Of a stretch of 21,119 nucleotides of DNA, positions 6,310-13,608 are shown one piece after another (within the stretch, counting starts at the first letter, position 1; every line of letters starts with the position of its first letter). A program made the translations under genes and the position numbers. The stretch lies in the IMG/VR virus record IMGVR_UViG_3300025887_000177, positions 1-21,119 of that record; one strand, 5' to 3'. A model generated the notes under the pieces. The model did not search any database and was not told where the DNA came from. It was given only the letters and a program-made list of their open reading frames with translations. This DNA comes from a virus.

Positions 6310-8313
6310 TTATGATATTGCTGCTATAGCATAGAATATGTAGTCACCATCAGTAAGGCTAGAGGTAGTAGCAAATCCACCTGAGTAAGGATCAACTATA
6401 TCTGCATTTGAAACTTCTGCAGAGTCATCATTTAAGTAAAATGATTTATCATTTCCCGAAACAATGCTTCTTAATATATACCAATTACCTGTATCATCTG
6501 TTCTTTTAAGTATTACTAATGAAGGAGTGTCTCCCGAAAAACCACACGATACATTTGTAGCTCCACTTTGAGTAAATGAACCAACTTTAGATATATCTGC
6601 TACAGTAGCAAAAAGGTAGGCTATGTAGGTTCTTGCAGAAACATTTACATAAGCGTCTGTACCTACAGTAAATGTAGTAGAAGACGCTCCAGTAACTCTA
6701 TTAGTTTCTGTACCATAAGCACCGTTTAGTTCTAATCTAGCACCTTTACTAAACCCTTCAGTTTTGTTATATACAGCCCATCCAACGGCATTACTTCTTG
6801 TTTTTACCCATATCATCTCAGGTTCAACTCCAAGATTATGACTTACGTTTAAAGATGATCCTGTGCCTGTCCATGTGGCTAAGTCAAAATAACCTCTGGC
6901 TCTAGCCCACATGTATGATACATATGTAGCAATCGTACTAGTGCTGTTCCACCATCCATTGTTAAAATCAAATGCGTAATCAGCACCACCATCTGCTTGT
7001 GCATTAGCTGCGTTCATACGTAAATATTGTGGTCCAGTTAAACGTGATGCAATATATCTATCAGCAGTACCATTAGTAATTCCATAAATTCCCATATCTA
7101 CAGGAAAACTTGATCTATATGCAGGTGCTGCACCATCTCCTGTTGAACCAAATGTATCTATATTAAACACACTAGACGCTGCAGTTGGGGTTTGCATACC
7201 ACCACGTCTTATTGCCATGTAGATAAAAGTTTCAGATGGGTCTATAATGTTTGTTCCATCTGTAACAAAACCTGTGGGTGTTGGTGTTATAACAGTATTA
7301 CTAGTTCCTTCAGCATTTAAAAGATTAGCTGCTAACCAAGCATCATTTGAACCATTTACCATACCACGCATTATGTCAACTATAAACCAACTGCTTCCAT
7401 TGTGTGTACCTTTAAACAACACCCATTGTGGCTCAAACCCTAAGTCTACAGTTGCTATACCATTTGAATCAGATGTGAACGAACCACACTTAATAATATC
7501 TTGATCTCCAGGTTCACCAAAGCCACCGTCATCATCGTTGTGTGCGAATAGATAGGCTACATATGGAGCACTATCTACACTATGAGTTGTGCCAACAGTA
7601 AACTGTGTACTTGTAGGCTCAGTATCTCCCCAATAAGTTGCATTATCATATCTTCCATCAGTTAAGTTTAAAAACACACCGTCAGTTGCGTCAATGCTTC
7701 TATGTTTAATGCCCCAATTACCTGCATCATTTAATCGTTTTACCATAATCATTCCAGGCACTGAGCCAAGGTTATGATTTACGGTTTGGGTGGAATTGTC
7801 TCCAGTATATGTAACGATGTCAAAAAATTTAGGTTGTTTTCTAAAACTCCAGGCAACGTAATCGTTTGCAGCAGCTATATCACCACCATCCCAACCGATA
7901 GAGAATCCGTTATTTAAAAATGTTAATCCGTCAGCACCTAAACCACCACTACCGTTAGAACTACTAGGTATTAAACTTTCATTTGTACCTCTCACTGTGT
8001 CTATAATACGTGCAGCTTGTGTGCTTGATCTAGATTTAAACCAAATAAGACCACCTTTACCTGACATATTTAAACCTGTATTAAAAGTTTGCGTAGCAGT
8101 AGAATTATCCCCAGTATACAGAGTTGTGTTGAACAAACCATCAACAAAAGCAGAAGGGTTAACGTTAGCTACGTTAGGCCAGTTACCACCTTTGATAAGG
8201 TCTAGTGCTTCATTGATATCCCATATACCTGACGCTTTGCTATCTTTAAAGTTACCATCAGGTACTACTTTAGAAGAAGATATAACGTTAGCTGTAAAGT
8301 CTTTAGTTGACAT
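6310..8313 (-). CDS. Tail fibre/adhesin with five DUF7483-like beta repeats
   Basis: 667 residues; the ATG (8311-8313) overlaps the stop of the upstream kelch-like gene as TAATG. The N-terminus has a GIWDINEALDLIKGGNWPN motif (29-47), a GxW...WP signature also present in the neighbouring adhesin. Five copies of a beta unit follow, each with a Y/F-T-G/S strand, then LG..P..(I/V)..K and W.I: LYTGDNST (65), TYTGDNSTQTVNHNLGSVPG (169), GSFTSDSNGIATVDLGFEPQ (277), TWTGTGSSLNVSHNLGVEPE (480) and GSFTQSGATN (578). The intervening YVAYLFAHNDDDGGFGEPGDQDIIKC-type segment (251-276) is the phrase I associate with DUF7483 proteins of marine phages. No catalytic motif is seen. It is most likely a receptor-binding or side-fibre component. 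The precise fold is not known to me. Confidence 0.87.
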   Translation of the reverse strand: MSTKDFTANVISSSKVVPDGNFKDSKASGIWDINEALDLIKGGNWPNVANVNPSAFVDGLFNTTLYTGDNSTATQTFNTGLNMSGKGGLIWFKSRSSTQAARIIDTVRGTNESLIPSSSNGSGGLGADGLTFLNNGFSIGWDGGDIAAANDYVAWSFRKQPKFFDIVTYTGDNSTQTVNHNLGSVPGMIMVKRLNDAGNWGIKHRSIDATDGVFLNLTDGRYDNATYWGDTEPTSTQFTVGTTHSVDSAPYVAYLFAHNDDDGGFGEPGDQDIIKCGSFTSDSNGIATVDLGFEPQWVLFKGTHNGSSWFIVDIMRGMVNGSNDAWLAANLLNAEGTSNTVITPTPTGFVTDGTNIIDPSETFIYMAIRRGGMQTPTAASSVFNIDTFGSTGDGAAPAYRSSFPVDMGIYGITNGTADRYIASRLTGPQYLRMNAANAQADGGADYAFDFNNGWWNSTSTIATYVSYMWARARGYFDLATWTGTGSSLNVSHNLGVEPEMIWVKTRSNAVGWAVYNKTEGFSKGARLELNGAYGTETNRVTGASSTTFTVGTDAYVNVSARTYIAYLFATVADISKVGSFTQSGATNVSCGFSGDTPSLVILKRTDDTGNWYILRSIVSGNDKSFYLNDDSAEVSNADIVDPYSGGFATTSSLTDGDYIFYAIAAIS

Positions 8314-9272
8314 TAAGCTATTCCTCCATGTGCAGAAGATGTTGCAGCAGAAAATCTACGGCCTACTACCCCATCTCCAAAGTCGGTAGCATTACCTGTA
8401 GAAGCTATCGTAACAGATTCTATAGTAACTATAGCAACAGCCTCTCCTGCTTCTCTACCATTTATAAACAAACCTTGAGTTTTATTTGCTGTAGCAGTAA
8501 GTGCATATCTAGCAGCCGTTAAATTTCCAAAGTCTGTAGTGTTACCTGTACTAGCTATGGTTATGTACTGAATTACATCTGAAGCACTAGAAGGTATACC
8601 ACCTCCAAATATTCCTCTTGTAGAACCTGCACATGCAGAAAGCTGTTGATTAGCCGCAACTAAGTTACCAAAATCTGTGACATCGCCTGTGCTACCTATT
8701 GTTACATACTCCATTACATCTAAATTAGAACCAGAGTTTCCACCACCAATTACAGCCCTAGTTGCACTAGCTAATCCTGATACATAGTTTTTAGCTGCAC
8801 TTGCATCACCAAAGTCTTGTGCGTTGCCTGTAGAAGCTATTGTTACGTAATCTATTACGTCACTGTTTCCACTACCTGTATTTCCACATGCTGTAAGACT
8901 ACGTGTTGAACTTGATGCTCCTGCTGCACCTCCTCTAGCTACTGTTAAGTCTCCAAAGTCAGCAGTCGTACCTGCACTAGCTATAGTAACATATTGTATT
9001 ACATTATGCCCACTGCCACTAGGATTACCACCAGAAAATAAACCTCTAGTTGAAGAGCCTGACCCTGCAGGTTCTCTTGCACCAACTCCTACATCACCCC
9101 AGTCAGTTGCGTTTCCACCACTACCAAAATTTACTGTGTCTATTGATGCAGCGTCATTACCCCCAGATAATAATGTACCCATACCAAAAACAGCAATGTC
9201 TGGAGGACTAGGCCAAGCACTAGCATACTGCAACTGTGTTGTGAGTGACCACACGCCATTAAAGTTGGGCAT
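8313..9272 (-). CDS. Kelch-like repeat adhesin, second paralogue (six units)
   Basis: 319 residues from the ATG at 9270-9272, which overlaps the upstream stop as TAATG and follows a GGGGGTATT stretch. An upstream in-frame TTG at 9302 lies inside the preceding gene and is rejected as the start. The N-terminus carries GVWSLTTQLQYASAWP (6-21). Six repeat units of about 47 residues follow, with openings AVFGMG (27), RGLFSGG (76), RSLTACG (124), RAVIGGG (172), RGIFGGG (219) and QGLFING (266). Each is followed by a strand like VIQYVTIASTGNATDFGDL. The chain closes with HGGIA, matching a partial repeat start. The pattern resembles kelch-type beta-propellers. It is paralogous to the gene just upstream. 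Its probable role is a tail spike/fibre head binding a host-surface receptor; this is inferred from the context. Confidence 0.88.
   Translation of the reverse strand: MPNFNGVWSLTTQLQYASAWPSPPDIAVFGMGTLLSGGNDAASIDTVNFGSGGNATDWGDVGVGAREPAGSGSSTRGLFSGGNPSGSGHNVIQYVTIASAGTTADFGDLTVARGGAAGASSSTRSLTACGNTGSGNSDVIDYVTIASTGNAQDFGDASAAKNYVSGLASATRAVIGGGNSGSNLDVMEYVTIGSTGDVTDFGNLVAANQQLSACAGSTRGIFGGGIPSSASDVIQYITIASTGNTTDFGNLTAARYALTATANKTQGLFINGREAGEAVAIVTIESVTIASTGNATDFGDGVVGRRFSAATSSAHGGIA
8316..9194 (-). repeat. Six kelch-like repeats (about 47 aa each) in the second adhesin
   Basis: The openings (x-G-hydrophobic-F-x-GG) are at residues 27, 76, 124, 172, 219 and 266, and each unit holds a copy of IASTGN.TDFG(D/N)L...AR. 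Copies are similar but clearly diverged at DNA level. The final HGGIA looks like the beginning of a seventh unit and may complete the first or last blade. Confidence 0.8.
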
Positions 9273-10501
9273 TATGTAATACCCCCATGTGAATTTGAAC
9301 AACCTGCAAGTAATCTTGTTACTGCTGTTAAATCACCAAAGTCAACAGCATTTCCTGCTGAAGCTATAGTAATATATTCAATAATATTAAGTTCACCAAC
9401 ACCCGATAAAATTCCACCTGCAAAAACACCCCTTAAAGTTGAGGATGCAGCACTGAAGTTTTGACGTGCTGCACTAAGATTGCCAAAGTCTGAAGCATTG
9501 CCTGTAGAACCTACGGTAATATAATCTATAACATCCACTGCATCTCCTGCATCTCTGCCACCTGCAATAATACCTCTAGTTGCTGAAGCACAACCAACTG
9601 GAAGCTGCCTTCCTACTGTTAAATTTCCAAAATCAGAAGCGTTACCTGTAGAAGCTATTGTTACATAATCAATAGTGTCTTCAACATATGGATCAGCAGC
9701 AATTTGCCCTCCTGCAAAAAAACCTCTACCTGCGGATGAAGCACCTGCTGCCAAACTATTACGTGCTACTGAAAGATTACCAAAATCAGAAGCGTTACCT
9801 GCTGAAGCCATAGTTACATAATCAATAGTGTCAGTGCGAGCACTATTATCAACCCCTTTTGCGTATATACCCCTAGTGTCATTAGAAGTTCCTGCACCAC
9901 TATTTGCTATTGTAGAAGCATCACCAAAATCTGTGGCGTTGCCTGTAGAGGCAAAAAGAACAAAATCAATTACATTTACACTAGCACCAGCAGCATTTTG
10001 CCCTGCTGCCCAAAGTCCTCTGGTAGCAGAACCAAAACTAGAAGGATTGTATCTTGCTACAGTTAAATCACCATGATCTGTAGCGTTTGCAGTAGTAGTT
10101 ATAACCACAGATTCTACAGTATTATTTGGACTAGTGCTAGTATAACCACCGCCAAATAAAGCTGTTGGTGCTGCAGTAGGAGTAAAACTAGCACTAGCAA
10201 CACTAGGAGCAGATGTACCATAAGCATTTACAGCCCACACTTTAGCTGTAGCTGCAGTACCTGCTGTAAGACTACTTACAACAATAGGTGAAGATGACCC
10301 TGTATTAGAACCTGCACTATAGTCAGTACCGTCTGTACTAACTTGTGCAACAAACCCTGTGATAGCAGACGTACCTGCATCAGTAGGTGCAGTAAATGCC
10401 ACACTAACAGATAATGAACCTGCAGTAGGTGTAACTGCTGTAGGTGGATCAGGAGCATCTAATCCATCAGTACCAATAAAGCCACCGTTCTTATTAGCCA
10501 T
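9272..10501 (-). CDS. Fn3-like domain plus kelch-like repeat adhesin, first paralogue (six units)
   Basis: 409 residues; ATG at 10499-10501, 2 nt after the preceding stop. Residues 18-110 look like a fibronectin type III or similar Ig-like domain: PDPPTAVTPTAGSLSVSVAF, then ITGFVAQVSTDGTDYSAG and AKVWAVNAYGTSAPS. Six repeat units of 46-50 residues follow, opening with ALFGGGY (114), RGLWAAG (161), RGIYAKG (210), RGFFAGG (259), RGIIAGG (309) and RGVFAGG (357). Each contains (V/T)IDYVTIASTGNASDFGNL and ends in a variable loop. The protein ends SHGGIT, the same closure as in the downstream paralogue. I infer a beta-propeller-like receptor-binding protein attached through the Fn3-like domain. No enzyme motif is seen. 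The absence of the GVW...WP motif found in the next two adhesins suggests a different attachment point. Confidence 0.88.
   Translation of the reverse strand: MANKNGGFIGTDGLDAPDPPTAVTPTAGSLSVSVAFTAPTDAGTSAITGFVAQVSTDGTDYSAGSNTGSSSPIVVSSLTAGTAATAKVWAVNAYGTSAPSVASASFTPTAAPTALFGGGYTSTSPNNTVESVVITTTANATDHGDLTVARYNPSSFGSATRGLWAAGQNAAGASVNVIDFVLFASTGNATDFGDASTIANSGAGTSNDTRGIYAKGVDNSARTDTIDYVTMASAGNASDFGNLSVARNSLAAGASSAGRGFFAGGQIAADPYVEDTIDYVTIASTGNASDFGNLTVGRQLPVGCASATRGIIAGGRDAGDAVDVIDYITVGSTGNASDFGNLSAARQNFSAASSTLRGVFAGGILSGVGELNIIEYITIASAGNAVDFGDLTAVTRLLAGCSNSHGGIT
9275..10160 (-). repeat. Six kelch-like repeats (46-50 aa each) in the first adhesin
   Basis: Unit openings are at residues 114, 161, 210, 259, 309 and 357, spaced 47-50 residues. 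Conserved features in each unit are GG after a hydrophobic pair, ID(Y/F)(V/I) and S(T/A)GNA(T/S/V)DFG(D/N)L. The loops between the GG and the ID strand vary most in length and sequence, as expected for exposed binding loops of a propeller. Confidence 0.8.
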
Positions 10502-10503
10502 TA

Positions 10504-10869
10504 TTATGCATCATCCATCAGTTCAAAGCTACACAAGTATGTTAAGTCACTGTTTGCAGAAGCTGTAACTGCAAGTAAGTCTGTCTCATCTAAGTAAAAC
10601 CCATTGTCTTTACCTACAACAACTAGTGTAGCATCAGCAGGTACAGATACAGTTTTAGCAATGGCAACATAGTTTGATCCATTGTCTACACTTACCTCTA
10701 CTGTAACATCAGCAGCGTTAGTACCATCAATGTTAGATATCATAAGTGTGTTTACTTTAGCAACTTTATCTGCAGCGACATCAATAATAGATGCCCTACT
10801 TGTTGTTACTGCACCTGCTACTGTCGTAGGTGTAATACTTGATACATTAATTAGATTTATTACGGTCAT
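10504..10869 (-). CDS. Small beta-rich virion protein between the tail fibre and the adhesins
   Basis: 121 residues; ATG at 10867-10869 with AGGAAAAGGT immediately upstream, 15 nt after the 907-aa fibre stop. The sequence alternates hydrophobic strands and turns: INLINVSSITPTTVAGAV, NTLMISNIDGTNAADVTVEV, VDNGSNYVAIAKTVSVPAD, ATLVVVGKDNGFYLDETDLL and SANSDLTYLCSFELMDDA. It reads like a single Ig-like or jelly-roll domain in which a strand, a GSNYV turn and a final strand form a sandwich. I recall proteins with this VSVDNGS / FYLDETD pattern next to fibre genes of marine phages. There is no signal peptide, membrane helix or catalytic motif. A fibre adaptor, decoration protein or capping protein is plausible; none is proven by the sequence. 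Confidence 0.83.
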   Translation of the reverse strand: MTVINLINVSSITPTTVAGAVTTSRASIIDVAADKVAKVNTLMISNIDGTNAADVTVEVSVDNGSNYVAIAKTVSVPADATLVVVGKDNGFYLDETDLLAVTASANSDLTYLCSFELMDDA

Positions 10870-10884
10870 TTACCTTTTCCTTTA

Positions 10885-13608
10885 TTACCCGAATACAATT
10901 GCCATAGCGATAGCAAATCCTTTAGTGGCTGCACTACCTGCAGCGTAAGTTTTTACATCTGTTGCAGGAATAGTTTTCATTGTTCCACCATCATTAACAA
11001 CAAAACCATCAGCATCTGCTACTGTTATTGAGCTACCAACAGAAGTGCCACCGTCTAGTAAGTTTAGTTCTGATGCAGTAGCAGTTACTCCATCTAATAT
11101 GTTTAACTCTGCAGCAGTAGATGTTACATTAGTGCCACCGATATCTAGTGTTGTCAAGGACACTTCACCTGCAACTGTAACAAGTCCATTAGCAACAGTT
11201 ATCAAATCTGTGTCATCTGTGTGACCAATAGTTGAACCGTTAATAAGAACATTATCAATATCTAATGAACCACCAGATATAAGTCCTGTAGTAGTAATAG
11301 TAGAAGAACCTGTGTCAATAGTTCCAAACCCAGAGGTAATACTACCAGAATTTAATGCTCCTACTGTAGTAGCTGCAGTAGTTACAAGGTTAGGCATTGC
11401 AGTTATTTCATCGTCAAAGTACGCAGCAAGGTCTGTCACAGCTACTTGAACCATAGTGCCGTTGTCATTCATAACAACACGATCTGCATCTGCTACTGTA
11501 GTTGATGTAGCAGAAGTACCACCATCTACTATGTTTAACTCTTCTGGTGTAGAGGTAACTGCAGTGTTACTTGCTGCAGCTAGTACAGGTATAGTACCAC
11601 TTTGGTTAGGTAAGTTAATAGTACGGTCTGCTGTAGGGTCTACAATAGTAAGTGTAGTTTCGTGTGCATCTGCTGTAGCACCTTCAAACACAATAGCGTT
11701 AGCTGCTTCCATAGTAACAGTATCAACTGTGGTAGTTGTTCCTGCTACAGATAAATTACCTGTTATAGTAAAGTTACGTATGCCTGTATAGTCTTTGTTA
11801 GAATCTAGTATGACTGCTTTAGATGCTACGGCTGTACCCACTGCTGTTGAACCAATGTCCAATGCGTTAAGTTCTCCTACTACTGCAGTGATACCGTCCA
11901 GTACGTTTAACTCTGTGGCTGTAGCTGTGACTGCTACATCCTCGTTAATCTTAGGAGAGGTTAAAGTTTTATTAGTAAGTGTGTCTGTTGATACAAGAGA
12001 TACTAGTGTTGAGTTAGCACCTGCAGGTAACATTAAAGTATTTGTAACACCTGCAGAGTGAGGTTGTCCATATACTTTTTGCCCATGACTGTTGCTTTCA
12101 CAGTTAAAGACTACAGCACCTGAGTTAGTGTTACCTCTTACAACAACTGTACCTGTTCCGTTAGGAGCTAAGTCAAGAGTAGCGTTAGAGGTAGTTACAA
12201 TATCATTTCCGTTAAGGTCTAAGTTACCGCCTAACTGTGGTGTGGAGTCTTCTGATATATTAGATATGTTACCAGATACACCAGTACCTGCAATAATAGC
12301 ACTCCTACTAATCTTTTTAAGACCACCACCAGAAGTATCTACAGCTATAAATACGTCATCATCTGCTGCTGTGCTAATCTCACTTAGTGAAGTTACTAGA
12401 GTAGGATTAAAGTTTGTACCGTCTGCAATAAGTAAAGCACCTGCAGTATTAGTAGCCATTGTAAGATCGTCACCACTAATAGTAAGATCACCACCTACAA
12501 CTACGTCACCGTTAAATGTAGCCTTACCTGCAAGAGCCATGTCAATGTCAAGAGCAGTAATAGCACTAGAACCATCTGTACCTTTAATAGTAAAGTTTTT
12601 ATCTGCTGTTTCTACGGTAAATACTGCATCACTAGAATCGTTTTTAAGAGCAAGTATAGATGTGCCAGAGGCTTTAAAAAACACTTCATTTCCTGCGGCA
12701 TCAAGTATAATGTCACCACCTGAGTCTAGTGTAATGTCTGTTCCATCGTTAGTAATTGTGTCAAGGGCAATGCTACCAACATTTGTAATATCAGCATCAC
12801 CGAAAGAAGTAGCTCCTAGTGTAGTAGAACCAGATACAGTTAAAGCACCAACATTAGCTGTGTCAATGCTACCTGTATCAATGTTAGCTGTACCATCTAT
12901 GTACAGGTCTTTAAACTGTAACGCACTAGAACCTAAGTCTACATCGTCATCTGTTGTAGGGAGTATTGATCCGTTGTTAAACGTAACTTGTGTTTCACCA
13001 CCAGTAGTAATTGTAATTACATCAGAGCCACTAAATGCTATGCTTGTGTTAGAGTCAGCATCACCTGAAATACTGTCTAGAGATATGTCACCTGCGTTAG
13101 TAAAGTTAGCATCACTAAGATCAAACGTACCTGTTACATCTAAGTTACCACCTACAGATAGGTTGCCCGATATATCTACTGCACCGTTTATGTCTATTGT
13201 TGTAGCAGCAAGTTGTATTTCTGTATCTGCAACAAGGTCAAGCTGACCATCTGCACTAGAGTTAATGTAAATAGCTGTGTCACGAAACTGTAGTTTTTCT
13301 GTAGAGGCAACAAGTATATCATCAGAGAACTCAAAGTAGTCCTCGTCTTCCATCCACTTAAACACACCATCGTTACTCTCACCATCAAAGGTAACTGTAA
13401 TGTCAGTGCCTGTTGTAGCATCACCAATAGTAATATTAGCCCCTAGCAACTTGGTAACAGGTCCACCCTCTCCTGCTGTCCCATCGTGAGTGTGGCCTGT
13501 ACTTGCTGCAAAAGCAGCTAAGAGTTGATCATATTCATTGTTGAACAGATCAGCAGTAATAACATCACCGTCTGTAAAACTAGATTGTCTCGTGTATGTA
13601 TTACCCAT
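10885..13608 (-). CDS. Tail fibre protein with ELN-LDG repeats
   Basis: 907 residues; the ATG (13606-13608) directly follows the upstream stop (TAG then ATG), with GGAGC about 12 nt upstream. The N-terminus (DGDVITADLFNNEYDQLLAAF, then GHTHDGTAGEGGPV at 38-51) is the start I associate with phage tail fibres that dock on the tail. The shaft is a long run of Ser/Thr/Gly/Asp-rich beta strands with LDLNGNDI, LSVGGNLDVTGTF and SVAGTTTTV-like turns, as in triple beta-helix fibres. ELN(V/I/L)(L/V)DG motifs occur at 566, 690, 834 and 847, with a diverged copy GELNALD at 578. A (V/I)ADAD..V.ND.GTM module appears twice (705-719 and 863-877). The end AATKGFAIAMAIVFG is hydrophobic and may form the trimer cap. 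No chaperone domain is visible. Confidence 0.88.
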   Translation of the reverse strand: MGNTYTRQSSFTDGDVITADLFNNEYDQLLAAFAASTGHTHDGTAGEGGPVTKLLGANITIGDATTGTDITVTFDGESNDGVFKWMEDEDYFEFSDDILVASTEKLQFRDTAIYINSSADGQLDLVADTEIQLAATTIDINGAVDISGNLSVGGNLDVTGTFDLSDANFTNAGDISLDSISGDADSNTSIAFSGSDVITITTGGETQVTFNNGSILPTTDDDVDLGSSALQFKDLYIDGTANIDTGSIDTANVGALTVSGSTTLGATSFGDADITNVGSIALDTITNDGTDITLDSGGDIILDAAGNEVFFKASGTSILALKNDSSDAVFTVETADKNFTIKGTDGSSAITALDIDMALAGKATFNGDVVVGGDLTISGDDLTMATNTAGALLIADGTNFNPTLVTSLSEISTAADDDVFIAVDTSGGGLKKISRSAIIAGTGVSGNISNISEDSTPQLGGNLDLNGNDIVTTSNATLDLAPNGTGTVVVRGNTNSGAVVFNCESNSHGQKVYGQPHSAGVTNTLMLPAGANSTLVSLVSTDTLTNKTLTSPKINEDVAVTATATELNVLDGITAVVGELNALDIGSTAVGTAVASKAVILDSNKDYTGIRNFTITGNLSVAGTTTTVDTVTMEAANAIVFEGATADAHETTLTIVDPTADRTINLPNQSGTIPVLAAASNTAVTSTPEELNIVDGGTSATSTTVADADRVVMNDNGTMVQVAVTDLAAYFDDEITAMPNLVTTAATTVGALNSGSITSGFGTIDTGSSTITTTGLISGGSLDIDNVLINGSTIGHTDDTDLITVANGLVTVAGEVSLTTLDIGGTNVTSTAAELNILDGVTATASELNLLDGGTSVGSSITVADADGFVVNDGGTMKTIPATDVKTYAAGSAATKGFAIAMAIVFG

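Noticed and set aside
9273-9302. TTG start at 9302 for the second kelch-like adhesin
   Set aside because: It would overlap the preceding gene by 31 nt. The ATG at 9272 forms a TAATG junction like those elsewhere in the operon and starts a recognisable MPNFNGVW sequence.
8316-10160. Regular spaced DNA similarity resembling a CRISPR-like or tandem DNA repeat
   Set aside because: The period is about 140-150 nt, the copies are diverged, and they are in frame. Protein repeats of the adhesins explain it fully.
12092-13246. 384-residue plus-strand open frame
   Set aside because: It lies wholly inside the 907-aa tail fibre on the other strand. The composition (Ser/Val/Leu/Pro) is the mirror of Thr/Asp/Gly codons, it has no ribosome binding site, and no neighbour is on the plus strand.
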